The notes: generated by a model not told the origin, from the sequence alone. DNA of 64,000 nucleotides from Cupriavidus sp. WKF15 (GCF_029278605.1 NZ_CP119573.1:1116001-1180000); one strand, 5' to 3'; shown: positions 51,588 to 60,760, counted from the stretch's first letter. A program made the numbers and translations.

Positions 51588-51917
51588 TTAGCTGAGCGGT
51601 CGCATCCGGGGAAATTCAGCGTGCCAACGGCCCATCGCCTCGCACACTTTGTGAAGAGCGCCCATGCAGAGTGGAAGAATCAGTCCCGTCTCCTTGGCCA
51701 CGGATTGGTGCCAGCGCACCAGAGCTTCCACCCCCACTATCTCGTCGGTCTTCGAACTCAGAATTGGTCGTGGAGGACGAATTCATCATTTTGCAGGACG
51801 CGCCGCAAATGGGTCACCATTTCAAGGCGGTTTGCCGCTTACCGATGCATGGAGTGCTCGTAGACTTCGTGGCGCCTCTTTTCCTGGCGTCTTTGCCCGG
51901 TACATTGCCAAATCTGC
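51588..51917 (-). pseudogene. Decayed GGDEF-EAL gene fragment
   Basis: On the minus strand ADLAMYRAKTPGKE (end of a GGDEF domain) is followed, after a frame change, by THLRRVLQNDEFVLHDQF and a stop, and after another frame change by EIVGVEALVRWHQSVAKETG, then LILPLCMGALHKVCEAMGRW and a TAA at 51588-51590. These segments match the GGDEF-EAL junction and the first quarter of an EAL phosphodiesterase domain in order. The EAL motif itself is reduced to VEALVRW, and the GGDEF catalytic part and most of the EAL domain are gone. It is a relic of a cyclic-di-GMP enzyme, not a functional gene. Confidence 0.72.
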
Positions 51918-52017
51918 TTAGCTGAGGATACTCACTGCCGATGGAACCTATAGTTTTCCCTATGCAGTTCGTGAAATCAGGTAGCATATTAATGTTACTT
52001 AACAAAGGGACTTTTAA

Positions 52018-52341
52018 GTGGCCACCTACAAGCAGCTCATGGCAGAAAAGAAAGCGCTCGAAGCCCAGCTCGCTGAAGTTCGCGCGACTGAAATTGCTGG
52101 CGTCATCGAGAAAATCCAGGGGTTGATGGCTGAGTATGAGCTGACGGTGGACGACATTGCCACGACGCGTCGGCGCGGGCGACCCGCCGCTGCTGGGAAA
52201 GGTACGACTGCTGCCAAGGAAAAGGTGTCGCTGCCGGCAAAATATATGGACCCGAAGACTGGCGCGACGTGGTCAGGACGCGGGCGTGCGCCGGCGTGGC
52301 TCGGCAAGAATAGGGCGAAGTTTTTGATTGCAGAGGCCTGA
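52018..52341 (+). CDS. H-NS-family nucleoid protein
   Basis: A 107-aa H-NS/MvaT-class silencer of the betaproteobacterial type. The N-terminal coiled-coil (about 3-45, AEKKALEAQLAEVRATEI) provides dimerisation. A basic linker (TRRRGRPAAAGKG) leads to the C-terminal DNA-binding motif DPKTGATWSGRGRAPAWLG. The start is GTG at 52018, with AAAGGGA before it. Such small H-NS copies are frequently carried on islands and plasmids, where they silence AT-richer DNA and reduce the fitness cost of carriage; that role is inferred. Confidence 0.92.
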   Translation: MATYKQLMAEKKALEAQLAEVRATEIAGVIEKIQGLMAEYELTVDDIATTRRRGRPAAAGKGTTAAKEKVSLPAKYMDPKTGATWSGRGRAPAWLGKNRAKFLIAEA

Positions 52342-52421
52342 GAAGGAGCGCCCAGCAGCGAGCGGCGGAACCCTTTGAAGCTAGCTGAAAAGGGTGGTGT
52401 CGAAGCTGCCGTTCGTGAAGC

Positions 52422-52760
52422 TCAGGCTATTGCGGCCAAAGGCGAGTTTTCGCACGAAACGTCCTGCCCGCAGGTCCCCACGAGGAGTGCGCGGAGCGCA
52501 TTCTCATCGATAAGTCCCTCGCCGCACGCCAGGCATCCAAGGATGTCCAGCAAGGCTCTCTGCCCATCCTGCGGAGAAGCTATTTCAAGAGAAATTGCAG
52601 ACAAATCAGCTTGCCCGCAGCTTGGGCACCGAGCGAGGTCATTCAAGGTCGGTGGTAGGTCAATGACGAGTAGAGGCGCGTCGACTGGCGCCCGGCGTGC
52701 ACGCGGTTCTTGCGGCATCATCGGTTCGAAATCGAACTGGACGGGGTACAGGTGCTCCAT
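52422..52760 (-). CDS. Hypothetical zinc-ribbon-like protein
   Basis: A 112-aa protein with two cysteine pairs, CPSCG and CLACG, about 30 residues apart in the centre, as in zinc ribbons. The N-terminus MEHLYPVQFDFEPMMPQEPR is acidic-proline rich. TGGAAGA precedes the ATG. No family is recognised. It overlaps nothing and lies just upstream of the TRIC channel gene on the opposite side of the H-NS gene. Confidence 0.55.
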   Translation of the reverse strand: MEHLYPVQFDFEPMMPQEPRARRAPVDAPLLVIDLPPTLNDLARCPSCGQADLSAISLEIASPQDGQRALLDILGCLACGEGLIDENALRALLVGTCGQDVSCENSPLAAIA

Positions 52761-52812
52761 TCTTCCATGAGATTGGGCAAGCAAACCGAATTTGACCCAA
52801 TAAAGCGAGCAC

Positions 52813-53439
52813 TCATTGCGCTACGTCCCTTCCACGTACAACTGGAAGGCTCCAGGAATAGCGCACCGCTAGGGCGCGGAGCCCAAAACAAGTCAAAGCG
52901 CCGAACCACGGCGTGAGCGCGAATTTCCACTCCATGAGTTGCCCAAGCACCTGGATGGCTGCCCCGACCAGCGCTGCAATGGCGTAGATTTCTTTCTCGA
53001 GGATAATGGGTACGCGATTGAGGACCACGTCTCTCACCACACCACCGCCAACGGCGGTCACCATGCCGAGAAGAATCGCAACTTCGACGTTATGGCCGAA
53101 CTGCAGCGCCTTGTGCGCGCCAATGACGGCGAAGAAGCCCAGCCCTAGCGAGTCGAAGAAAACAATGGGGTGTTTGAGGTGGTCAATGATTGGACGCGCC
53201 CAGATTGCCAACCCGGCGGCTAACGCCGACGTCGCGAGGTAGCGCCAGTCCGAAATGCCGACTGGCGGCAGAGCACCGAGGCACAGGTCACGAATTACTC
53301 CCCCACCGCAAGCCGTCAGGTAACTGATGGCCAGCACGCCAAACAGGTCAAGCCGCCTCTGCTCAGCGGCAAGGGCGCCACTGACCGCGAACGCGAAGGT
53401 CCCCAGCAGGTCCACCAAAACGAAGAGGTTATGTTCCAT
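52813..53439 (-). CDS. TRIC-type cation channel family protein (UPF0126)
   Basis: A 208-aa inner-membrane protein with two internally related TRIC repeats. SGALAAEQRRLDLFGV and CGGGVIRDLCLG come in the first half, and FAVIGAHKAL and GGGVVRDVVLNR in the second; the paired GGG(V/I)(I/V)RD motifs are the family hallmark. Seven membrane helices are expected. The start ATG shares one base with the stop of the upstream M20 gene (TGATG), so they are translationally coupled. Bacterial members conduct monovalent cations; the local role is unknown. Confidence 0.9.
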   Translation of the reverse strand: MEHNLFVLVDLLGTFAFAVSGALAAEQRRLDLFGVLAISYLTACGGGVIRDLCLGALPPVGISDWRYLATSALAAGLAIWARPIIDHLKHPIVFFDSLGLGFFAVIGAHKALQFGHNVEVAILLGMVTAVGGGVVRDVVLNRVPIILEKEIYAIAALVGAAIQVLGQLMEWKFALTPWFGALTCFGLRALAVRYSWSLPVVRGRDVAQ

Positions 53440-54704
53440 CACGCCTCGGGAGCCGTACAAAGCCACGCCGAGGCCGCCGTCAACATCGCATGCAGGCCCG
53501 TTTCGAGCGTCGGGTGAATCACGGGTGCGAACTTCGGCGAATGATTGCTCGGTATTTTGTTCAACTGCTTTTCGGCCTTGGCCTGCGCATAGACTTCAGG
53601 GTCGGTGCCGCCAATGAACCAAAACACGTAGGGCACATTCCAGGCTCGGCCAAAGACGCTAAAGTCCTCACTGGCCGAGGCCGGCCGTGCCTCATAGGCC
53701 TTATCGCCAAACTGCGCCTTGAAGGCGTCGGCCACCTGACTTGTGGCTGCGATATCGTTCTCCGTCAGAGGATACGTGCTGAGCGTGGTGAACTCCGGCG
53801 GCCGCTCAGCGTTGGATGCATCGCACTCCGCACAACAGATTCGCCGGATGGATGCCAGCATGTACTCGCGCACGTCATCGTCGAACGTGCGCATATTCAG
53901 CTTGATAGTGGCTTCGTCCGGAATGATGTTTTCCTTGGTACCCGCTTGCAGGGAGCCAATGGTCAGCACGGCGTTGTCCATCGGCGAAATCTCACGCGAG
54001 ACGATGGTCTGCAGGCGTAGCGTCGTGGATGCGGCCATAATGACCGGGTCGATGGATGTTTGCGGCTGCGAACCATGCGAGCCACGCCCGAACAGCTTGA
54101 TTTTCAGACTGTCTCCCGCTGACAGAATGACGCCCGGGCGATAACTGACGGTGCCGCTGGGGCCGACCATGACGTGCTGGCCCAGAATGATGTCTGGCTT
54201 GGGAAAGCGTTCCGCATCCCAGTCATCGACCATGCTGCTGGCACCTCGTCCAACTTCTTCGCCTGGTTGAAAGACCAGCATGACCGTGCCCTTCCAGGCG
54301 TCGCGGTGCTCGGCCAAGACACGCGCCACCCCCATCAGCCATGTCACGTGCATGTCATGCCCGCAGGAATGAGAGACGTCGACTTCGACGCCGTCTTCAT
54401 CTTTGGCCTTTATGCTGCTGGCATAGGTTAACCCGGTGTTCTCGGCCATGGGTAATGCGTCCATGTCTGCGCGGAGCATCACCGTGGGGCCCTCGCCGTT
54501 GCGCAACACACCAACGACACCAGTGACGCCTACCTCACGCGTCACTTCATAGTCCAGGGCCTCGATGTAATCTGCGGCGACCTTGGCGGTCCGGACCTCC
54601 TGCATCGACAGCTCGGGGTGCTGGTGAAAGTCCTTGTAGATGATTTCGAGCTCCGCCAGCAACTGGTCGCTGCGGTTCGCCAAAGCTTGGACGAGTGCGT
54701 TCAT
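53439..54704 (-). CDS. M20-family amidohydrolase (hippurate/N-acyl amino acid hydrolase type)
   Basis: A 421-aa metal-dependent hydrolase that removes acyl groups from amino acids or cleaves dipeptides. Visible metal ligands are SCGHDMHVTWLMG (about residues 112-124), FQPGEEVGRGASSM (about 145-158), DIILGQHV, and the C-terminal IPSNHSPKF. The small dimerisation domain lies between about 195 and 305. GGTGT is upstream of 54704, with a weak ribosome site. It is co-translated with the TRIC channel gene. It could serve amide scavenging or auxin-like conjugate hydrolysis; the substrate is unknown. Confidence 0.9.
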   Translation of the reverse strand: MNALVQALANRSDQLLAELEIIYKDFHQHPELSMQEVRTAKVAADYIEALDYEVTREVGVTGVVGVLRNGEGPTVMLRADMDALPMAENTGLTYASSIKAKDEDGVEVDVSHSCGHDMHVTWLMGVARVLAEHRDAWKGTVMLVFQPGEEVGRGASSMVDDWDAERFPKPDIILGQHVMVGPSGTVSYRPGVILSAGDSLKIKLFGRGSHGSQPQTSIDPVIMAASTTLRLQTIVSREISPMDNAVLTIGSLQAGTKENIIPDEATIKLNMRTFDDDVREYMLASIRRICCAECDASNAERPPEFTTLSTYPLTENDIAATSQVADAFKAQFGDKAYEARPASASEDFSVFGRAWNVPYVFWFIGGTDPEVYAQAKAEKQLNKIPSNHSPKFAPVIHPTLETGLHAMLTAASAWLCTAPEA

Positions 54705-55192
54705 GAAACACCTCCGGACATTTAGTGTTCAGTTTGCTTCATCCGGGTTGCTTCGTCCAAGAAGAGCAAACCTTGGCCTTTCCTTGAATGGACCTATTGC
54801 TACGCCGTTCTGCCGCGTCGGAACCCAAGCTGAGGTTGCGTTGCCTCTCCGGAAGCCCTTGAGCTGTTCAAAGCCATTGAGGTCGGCGGTCTACGAGGTC
54901 GCTGTCGCCAGCCGAGGTGTTGGGGCATACCGACACGAACTTCGTCAAAAATTTGTCTCCCTGATTGGAGACGTATCGGCCATGCCCGCCATCGGAAGTT
55001 TAGGTGACAGGGCCCGGGCACATTGTTCATATAAGAGAAATAATTATCCATATTTTAGGACAATTGCTTACATGTTACTGTCACATTTCTGTCGCAATAT
55101 CTCGCAGCCGAGTCGGTGGGGAGTCGCGGCTCGCGTACTAGCCGCGACACCACCGCCAGGAACCTTCGCTCAAAAAGAAACCGGGATTGACA
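54705..55192. other. 488-bp region upstream of the porin
   Basis: Between the divergent M20 and porin genes. Its right half (55030-55100) is clearly AT-rich (AAATAATTATCCATATTTTA), probably porin promoter sequence. No gene or recognised small RNA is seen; regulation of porins by small RNAs is common, but no pairing site was identified. Confidence 0.4.
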
Positions 55193-56257
55193 GTGAAAAA
55201 AACTCTCCTTGCAGTGGCAGTCACAACTTGCGCCATGTCCGGCGCCGCGTTTGCCCAATCGTCCAACGTGACGCTCTACGGCATCGCTGATGCTGGCATC
55301 AGTTTCCAAAGCCATGTCAATGGCGGCGCCAATGGAAGCGGCTCCGTAACTGGCGTAACTTCTGGCGGTCTCTCTGGCTCGCGTTGGGGCCTGCGTGGAA
55401 CCGAGGACCTCGGCAACAATCTGAAGGGTATTTTCGTGCTGGAAAGCGGTTTTGACATCGACACTGGCAAATCTGCCCAGGGCGGCCGACTGTTCGGCCG
55501 CCAAGCCTATGTCGGGCTGCAAGGCGACTTCGGCGCTGTCACGCTCGGCCGGCAGCAGAACTCGCTGTATGACCTGTTCGGCGCCTACGACCCGATGGCA
55601 GTGGGACCGATGTACTCGCTCAACTCCGTCGATAATCAGTTCAATGGCCGCGCGGACAATGCCATCAAGTACACCGGTAAGTTCGGCGGTCTGACGGCAA
55701 CCGGTTTCTACAGCTTCGGCCGCGATGTCACTTCCGGTCTCGGCGGTGAAGTGCCGGGTCATTTCAAGGTCGGCACCAATTTTGGAGGTGGCCTGGCCTA
55801 TGCGAACGGCCCCTTCTCGGTGGGCGCTGCCTATGACCAGTTCCAGGGCAGCACCCTTGCGTCGGCGGACCTGACGGCCAAGCGTGCTGCGATTGGCGCC
55901 TCGTATGCCTTCGGTGACGCCAAGGCATTCGCCGGCTATCGCTGGATGCGCGACGAAGTCACCACCGGTACGGCCCGTCACGACAACTTGTATTGGTTGG
56001 GCGCGAACTACAAGTTCACGCCGGCCTTTACTCTGACTGGTGCGGCTTACTATACGGATGCCCGCACTGACAGCAAGGATTCGTGGATGTTTGTGCTGAA
56101 CGCCGACTACGCCTTCTCCAAGCGCACCGACGCGTACCTGCTGCTCGGCTATGTGAGCAACAAGGGCAATGCCACCTTTGGTGTGACCGGCACGGCCAAT
56201 ACGTTGCCGGGCCAGAACCAGACTGGCGCCATGGTCGGCGTGCGTCACCGCTTCTAA
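55193..56257 (+). CDS. Betaproteobacterial general porin
   Basis: A 354-aa 16-strand outer-membrane porin of the Gram-negative porin (OmpC/OpcP-like) family. The signal peptide KKTLLAVAVTTCAMSGAAFA is followed by QSSNVTLYGIADAGISF, the standard mature start, then SRWGLRGTEDLG and FGRQAYVGLQGDFGAVTLGR. The C-terminus ends MVGVRHRF with the terminal phenylalanine required for BAM recognition. The start is either GTG at 55193 (MKKT...) or TTG at 55187. A strong terminator follows at 56345. It likely admits small hydrophilic solutes. Confidence 0.92.
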   Translation: MKKTLLAVAVTTCAMSGAAFAQSSNVTLYGIADAGISFQSHVNGGANGSGSVTGVTSGGLSGSRWGLRGTEDLGNNLKGIFVLESGFDIDTGKSAQGGRLFGRQAYVGLQGDFGAVTLGRQQNSLYDLFGAYDPMAVGPMYSLNSVDNQFNGRADNAIKYTGKFGGLTATGFYSFGRDVTSGLGGEVPGHFKVGTNFGGGLAYANGPFSVGAAYDQFQGSTLASADLTAKRAAIGASYAFGDAKAFAGYRWMRDEVTTGTARHDNLYWLGANYKFTPAFTLTGAAYYTDARTDSKDSWMFVLNADYAFSKRTDAYLLLGYVSNKGNATFGVTGTANTLPGQNQTGAMVGVRHRF

Positions 56258-56344
56258 TCCGCCTTGGCGCGAGAATCGGCACACCCGCTGGGTGTGCCAT
56301 GACAGCTCATATCGACCTTGACTTGTCACTGGGTTAAGGACGTT

Positions 56345-56371
56345 GGCCGGCAGCAATGCCGGCCTTTTTTT
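56345..56371 (+). terminator. Rho-independent terminator of the porin gene
   Basis: An 8-bp stem GGCCGGCA/TGCCGGCC with a GCAA (GNRA-type) tetraloop is followed by seven T. It lies 88 bp after the porin stop. Confidence 0.93.
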
Positions 56372-56572
56372 CGCCTGTAGCTGTGATTGTCGTTGACGCG
56401 CCAGTGCCGTCTCCGAGTTGGAAGCGCTAGCTGTTGTCATGAAGCGATGGCTCAATTGGGGGGCAGCCAAGTCAATGCTGCCAGGAAGGACGCGTGGCGG
56501 TATGGCTATCGCGAGACTCCGCCGGCCGCCGGACAGTCAGTCTCATCGCGCACCGTCGCGGGAGGACTCATG

Positions 56573-57049
56573 ATGAGAGACATTTCGATTCGTGCAGCGG
56601 CAACGGGTGAGTGGGTGCCACTGGTCGACCTTCTAGAGCAAACTGGGTTAGATACTTCCGATGTTGACCTGGCCAGGACAACGCTCCACGTTGCTGTGGC
56701 GGCGAAAGTGATAGCAGGATGCGCGGGCGCCGAACGTCACGGCACCACAGCTGTCGTAGGGCCAGTTGCAGTGCTCCCCCACTACCGAGAACAGGGTATC
56801 GCATCACATCTGGTTCAGGCCGCCCTGATGAGAGCACAAGCCGACGGGTGTCGGCTGGCAGTGGTTCTATCGATGTCTTGCGCGAACTTCTTTTGTAGGC
56901 ATGGATTTTCGTTGACGCCCTATAGCGCACTGCCAAATGAGGTACGAGCTGCGAAGGCTTATCAGCGTGCCAATAGCCAAGCCGACCAATGCATGACTCG
57001 GGACTTGACTCGGGGGTGGAATACTTGGACGTATTCAAATTCGCATTAA
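56573..57049 (+). CDS. GNAT-family N-acetyltransferase
   Basis: A 158-aa GNAT-fold acetyltransferase. The acetyl-CoA site is seen as VGPVAVLPHYREQGIASHLV (motif A, around residues 64-83), and the later strand region includes CANFFCRHGFSLTPY. GGAGG sits 7 nt before the ATG at 56573 (an ATG at 56570 also exists). It is slightly shifted from the GNAT at 57470 and not closely similar to it. The acceptor is unknown. Confidence 0.78.
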   Translation: MRDISIRAAATGEWVPLVDLLEQTGLDTSDVDLARTTLHVAVAAKVIAGCAGAERHGTTAVVGPVAVLPHYREQGIASHLVQAALMRAQADGCRLAVVLSMSCANFFCRHGFSLTPYSALPNEVRAAKAYQRANSQADQCMTRDLTRGWNTWTYSNSH

Positions 57050-57210
57050 CCCGAATAGTCTGAGAGGTTGTCGTCCTGTCACAGTTCAAGAATACGTGCG
57101 TGTGCCTCGGCCTCTTCCCGCCGCAGGAGGACTGTTCAGTATCCAGGTGACCTATGACGACCGTAGCCGGATGAGCCTGCCAGCACGAATATCTCTGCAG
57201 ATTCGATGAA

Positions 57211-57456
57211 ATGCATGTAACGATTCGTACCATTACCATCCCGGGAACTCGGAGCCGGGCGCCTCAGCATCAAGCAGCCGTGTACCCTACGACGGAACAG
57301 GACGCCGAGCCACTGATGAAAAGTGGTTGGGGTCAGCGGGAGCCGGACGTGTTTAAGGCAGCCCAGAATTGGGCACAACGGAATCATTACACCGTCTCGA
57401 ATCCTCGGTCCGGCTCGCTTTATGGAATCGTTGCCGGCCGTCTCCCATTCCCTTGA
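57211..57456 (+). CDS. Small hypothetical protein
   Basis: An 81-aa protein ending GSLYGIVAGRLPFP. The segment EPDVFKAAQNWAQRNHYTVS looks like an amphipathic helix and strand, but no family is recognised. The ATG has no strong ribosome site (GATGAA). It sits between two acetyltransferase genes of opposite strand. Confidence 0.4.
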   Translation: MHVTIRTITIPGTRSRAPQHQAAVYPTTEQDAEPLMKSGWGQREPDVFKAAQNWAQRNHYTVSNPRSGSLYGIVAGRLPFP

Positions 57457-57469
57457 CTGGTACGTGCAG

Positions 57470-57901
57470 CTAGAGTTCAGCTTTCAGTAGCGTGGCTTCA
57501 CTGATATTGGTGTTAGCAAATTCACGGGAAGCCAGTAATTCCAGTGGGACGTCCGCACGGTCAGCAGGCGTGAACCCAAGGCCGGAGAAATAGCCGGCAG
57601 CCACCTTAGTCCCGACGACCAAGGTATCGATGCCACGCAGGCGGACATCGGCGACCAGCGCGGAAACCAGCAGGGCAGCTAGCCCTGCCCGTCTCGCGCG
57701 CTGGACGACAGCGACCCCTCGCAACAGGCCAACGCTGCCGCCGAATTCCTCGACTCCAGCGCACCCAAGGAGGCCAGTTCTGTCCCGGCTGACATGAAAT
57801 TGCACCGCTTCACCACATATCCCACCAACGGGGAGTGAGCACGACCGAAGCAATGCTTCCACATCACGAAGGTCTGCCTTGGTCGCATGACGGGGCCGCA
57901 T
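57470..57901 (-). CDS. GNAT acetyltransferase, ArsN2-like
   Basis: A 143-aa GNAT protein of the ArsN2/YedL-like size class. The N-terminus ATKADLRDVEALLRSCSLPV, the acetyl-CoA loop VQRARRAGLAALLV and the end AAGYFSGLGFTPADRADVP match arsenic-resistance-associated acetyltransferases that modify arsenical or phosphinothricin-like compounds. No ars genes are next to it in the window, so the assignment is by motif only. Confidence 0.75.
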   Translation of the reverse strand: MRPRHATKADLRDVEALLRSCSLPVGGICGEAVQFHVSRDRTGLLGCAGVEEFGGSVGLLRGVAVVQRARRAGLAALLVSALVADVRLRGIDTLVVGTKVAAGYFSGLGFTPADRADVPLELLASREFANTNISEATLLKAEL

Positions 57902-57988
57902 GGTACTACGTGAAAATCCAGGGTGATGGTGTCTTGAGGATGCCGCGATGCCTCTAATCGATTTTTCGGGTAGGGCGGTGTGCGGATA

Positions 57989-58564
57989 TTAGGCGGCGAG
58001 AAGTGTCAGGGGGTGCTCGATGGCTGTGGTGAGGTGTTCCGGTGGAATGCCTGCCTTGGCGAGCACGCGCAATCCCGCGATGTTGGTAACAATCATGAGC
58101 GCGGCTTTGGCCGAGTTGAGGTTTCGCTTGAATTCTCCGGACCGCTGCCCTGCGAGGACGAGAAGTTCGAACGCATCGACGACGGACTGAAAGCAAGACT
58201 GCAGGAGTTGTCGTACGCCAAAGTCGTGCTGACCAAGTTCAGCAGCCGTATTTACCAGAAAGCAGCCCATACCGTCGTCATTGTTTTGCGCGATATCGAC
58301 CAGCAGCGCGCGCATCTGCCCAAGTACATCGGGCGAGCCGGCTATCTTGCGGATGGTTGTGGCCCTTACATCGGCATATGCAGCGAGGGACTCGAGCAGG
58401 AGTTCCCGTTTGGTTCCAAATGAGTTGTATAGCGAGGACTTGGACAGGCCCATTTCTTCCGCAAGAACGGCAGTCGGAAGCCTCTCATAGCCGTAGCAAT
58501 GGAACGCGTCCATGGCACGCGCCAACGCCTGGTCTCGGTCAAACTCCAACGGTCGCCCTGCCAT
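57989..58564 (-). CDS. TetR/AcrR-family transcriptional regulator
   Basis: A 191-aa repressor. The N-terminal helix-turn-helix (about residues 25-50) reads PTAVLAEEMGLSKSSLYNSF. The C-terminal ligand domain resembles the TetR_C_6 type (VNTAAELGQHDFGVR, then SGEFKRNLNSAKAALMIV). It lies 88 bp upstream of the start of the ArsN2-like gene on the same strand and is divergent from an unknown gene at 58773; either could be its target. Confidence 0.88.
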   Translation of the reverse strand: MAGRPLEFDRDQALARAMDAFHCYGYERLPTAVLAEEMGLSKSSLYNSFGTKRELLLESLAAYADVRATTIRKIAGSPDVLGQMRALLVDIAQNNDDGMGCFLVNTAAELGQHDFGVRQLLQSCFQSVVDAFELLVLAGQRSGEFKRNLNSAKAALMIVTNIAGLRVLAKAGIPPEHLTTAIEHPLTLLAA

Positions 58565-58772
58565 CTTTCGGCCTCAGTCTAAATTGGACCAAGCGTATCA
58601 AAATTCGATGTAACGAATATGACACCTCTTCCGTGACCGCCTGACGATGCCGTTGGCTCGCGCTGTGGCCTGGGTTACGCAGGACGACTTTATCCTGTGC
58701 GCGTTATCTAGTTGTCACACTTGTGTAAACCGGGTGTCTTAGCTTGGCCGCGACCCGTGGGGAGAGGGAGCG

Positions 58773-59321
58773 ATGGAAGGCAAGGTTGGGCGGTTGGAGA
58801 AAACGGAAGCCGGTCGGCAGGAGCTTACCGGGCGAAATGGGACGCTTGACCGTCGCAGCCGCGCGCTGCTCATCATGGTGGATGGGCAGACCCGCTCGCG
58901 GGACCTTCGCGCCCGTGGGGAGCATCTCGGGCTTGACCCTGATACGCTGCGCCAATTGCTACAAAGGGGATTCATCAGGCTGGTCCCCGAACGCATCCAT
59001 GAAACGGCTACCTGGCAGTTGGAAGAACAACCTTCAGCCATCCCGCCAAAGCTGGTTGGACAGAAGCGCTCCCTTGCCGCCGCCCGGATGTATCTGATGG
59101 ATGTGGCAGAGCGAACGCTCGGCCGAACAGGGCACCCTATCAAGACGCGTCTGGTTGAGGCAATGGACTTGGCATCCATCGAACTAGCCTTCCAAGAGTT
59201 TCTCGACATAATGCGTCGGAAGGCTACCCCGGCCATCGTGGCTCATATCGAGGAACGTTTCCGAAACGTTCTTCCCCTTAGCAATGAGAGTTTGGGGCGT
59301 GGTTCGTCGGAAAGCGACTGA
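58773..59321 (+). CDS. Conserved hypothetical protein with winged-helix-like N-terminus
   Basis: A 182-aa protein. The N-terminal KTEAGRQELTGRNGTLDRRS, then RALLIMVDGQTRSRDL, is a recurring proteobacterial pattern thought to form a winged helix. The C-terminal helical part (VEAMDLASIELAFQEFLDIM, near residues 130-150) may dimerise. The start has GGGAGAG before ATG. It is divergent from the TetR gene (208 bp). No function is known to me. Confidence 0.65.
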   Translation: MEGKVGRLEKTEAGRQELTGRNGTLDRRSRALLIMVDGQTRSRDLRARGEHLGLDPDTLRQLLQRGFIRLVPERIHETATWQLEEQPSAIPPKLVGQKRSLAAARMYLMDVAERTLGRTGHPIKTRLVEAMDLASIELAFQEFLDIMRRKATPAIVAHIEERFRNVLPLSNESLGRGSSESD

Positions 59322-59548
59322 GTTCGTCGTGGAAAGCCTCGGCCGACGTACACTCGCGGTCATCCTATATCTCGCATGAATGGGTCACGCCGCTGTTTCC
59401 TGCCCATCCGGCCTCTCTTGGTCCGTAGACACCGGGCAATGGAGCATTGGTTTGTGGTCCGCTCTCGAAAGCCCATATGAACCTTTTGCCGAAGAGAGTT
59501 GGCAGGCTTAAGCTGCGGGCCTTTGCGATTTCAATAGTTGGACACATC

Positions 59549-59872
59549 ATGTCTGTGAGCACAGTTGCACCTGTTGATGTACAGCCGCTCGTCACACTTA
59601 AGCGCTGGCGGGTTCGCGAAACAAGGTCGGGTCAACGACATTTTGTGGGGTACTGCGTCGAGAACAATGAGGCTCGAGTGAGCAGCGCAATCCAATCCTT
59701 TGACAGAGAAACAGCGGTCGGCGTCACCTCAAGCGGGCGGCGATATATGCTGTCGGGCTCGCCGTGCTTCGATGGTGAGGCTAGGCGTGTTTGGGACGAG
59801 ATAGCCGGACAGGATGGCATCGGCAACACCAAGGATGTCAGCATGGATTTTATGGCGTCGGGTAAGCCGTGA
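59549..59872 (+). CDS. Hypothetical protein
   Basis: A 107-aa soluble protein. Residues VTLKRWRVRETRSGQRHFVG and FDRETAVGVTSSGRRYMLSG look like a beta-rich fold, and the C-terminal part (GEARRVWDEIAGQDGIGN) looks helical. Start 59549 was chosen because the coding character begins there; an upstream in-frame start at 59447 would add an unrelated basic segment. No family is recognised. Confidence 0.55.
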   Translation: MSVSTVAPVDVQPLVTLKRWRVRETRSGQRHFVGYCVENNEARVSSAIQSFDRETAVGVTSSGRRYMLSGSPCFDGEARRVWDEIAGQDGIGNTKDVSMDFMASGKP

Positions 59873-60001
59873 GAGCGCATACAGCTAGTGCTCCTCTTCG
59901 TGCAGAGCTAGAAGACCGAATCGGTACCGATGGACTTGATTCTCCCTGCGCAGCCAGGGGCGCTCGGGCGCCATGGGTCTGTTCAATGTGGGAGAGCTCT
60001 T

Positions 60002-60310
60002 ATGCAAGCAGATAGAAGCGACGCGCCCATCGAGACGCGGCTGGTATGCGGCTATGGTCTTGTGCAGGGTATCGGCTATAGGGAGGCGAGCGTGCGCCGT
60101 GCCCATGAGCAAGGGGTTACCGGTTGGGTCCCCAACCGCATGGACGATACCGTAAAGGCAATGCTTCAGGGCTCGCCAGAGCAGCTCGTCGACATGTGCG
60201 GTTGGTTGAGTGAAGGCATGTCGGCAGCGCTTGTGGACGAGCTTGAAGTTACTGAAGTGAAGCCACCCTTTGCACGCTTTGACCGGTTCGAGCGCTTGCC
60301 AACCCTGTAA
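60002..60310 (+). CDS. Acylphosphatase
   Basis: A 102-aa alpha/beta protein that hydrolyses carboxyl-phosphate bonds. The substrate loop and catalytic arginine are in GLVQGIGYR (canonical GRVQGVGFR with the first Arg replaced by Leu), the conserved asparagine in GWVPNRMDDTVKAMLQG, and the last helix in EQLVDMCGWLSEG. GGGAG precedes the ATG. It is slightly longer than the usual 90-95 aa. It is a small housekeeping-type enzyme with no clear operon partner. Confidence 0.85.
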   Translation: MQADRSDAPIETRLVCGYGLVQGIGYREASVRRAHEQGVTGWVPNRMDDTVKAMLQGSPEQLVDMCGWLSEGMSAALVDELEVTEVKPPFARFDRFERLPTL

Positions 60311-60359
60311 GGGTGTTCATCGCGCACCGTATTCGTTGACTGCTAGCCCGACACCTGCG

Positions 60360-60707
60360 TCAGGACGAAAACTCCTCAAATGCCGCGAGCGCGTGCGTGG
60401 CGTACATCATCGACGGCCCGCCTCCCATATACACGGCTGTTCCCAGCACTTCCTCTAATTCAGCTCGGGTGGTTCCGAGTTGGACAAGCGTTTTGACGTG
60501 AAAGCCAATGCAGTCATCGCAGCGGCACGCGATTGCAATACCCAGCGCCACTAACTCCCGGGTCTTTTTGCTTAGCGCGCCTTCTTTGGTGCCGGCTGCG
60601 GCCAGTTGGCTGAAGGCCGTCATCAAGTCCGGCTGGCTCTCTCGCAGGCCGCGCATTTGCGCCGACACGTCTTTGACCACAGTCTTGAATTCTGGCAGGC
60701 CACTCAT
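60360..60707 (-). CDS. Carboxymuconolactone-decarboxylase/AhpD-like protein
   Basis: A 115-aa all-helical CMD-fold protein. The E-x11-CxxC-x3-H type active site is visible as ELVALGIAIACRCDDCIGFH, as in AhpD-type peroxidase adaptors, so a thiol redox role is more likely than lactone decarboxylation. AGGAGG stands 6 nt before 60707. It is the distal gene of the minus-strand sulfur-oxidation cluster, 54 bp after the DUF2892 gene, and may protect against oxidants or sulfane sulfur. That context role is inferred. Confidence 0.85.
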   Translation of the reverse strand: MSGLPEFKTVVKDVSAQMRGLRESQPDLMTAFSQLAAAGTKEGALSKKTRELVALGIAIACRCDDCIGFHVKTLVQLGTTRAELEEVLGTAVYMGGGPSMMYATHALAAFEEFSS

Positions 60708-60760
60708 GAAAACCTCCTTCATCTTGAGGCCTGCGATGGCAGGCCGAACGATATGTGGAC

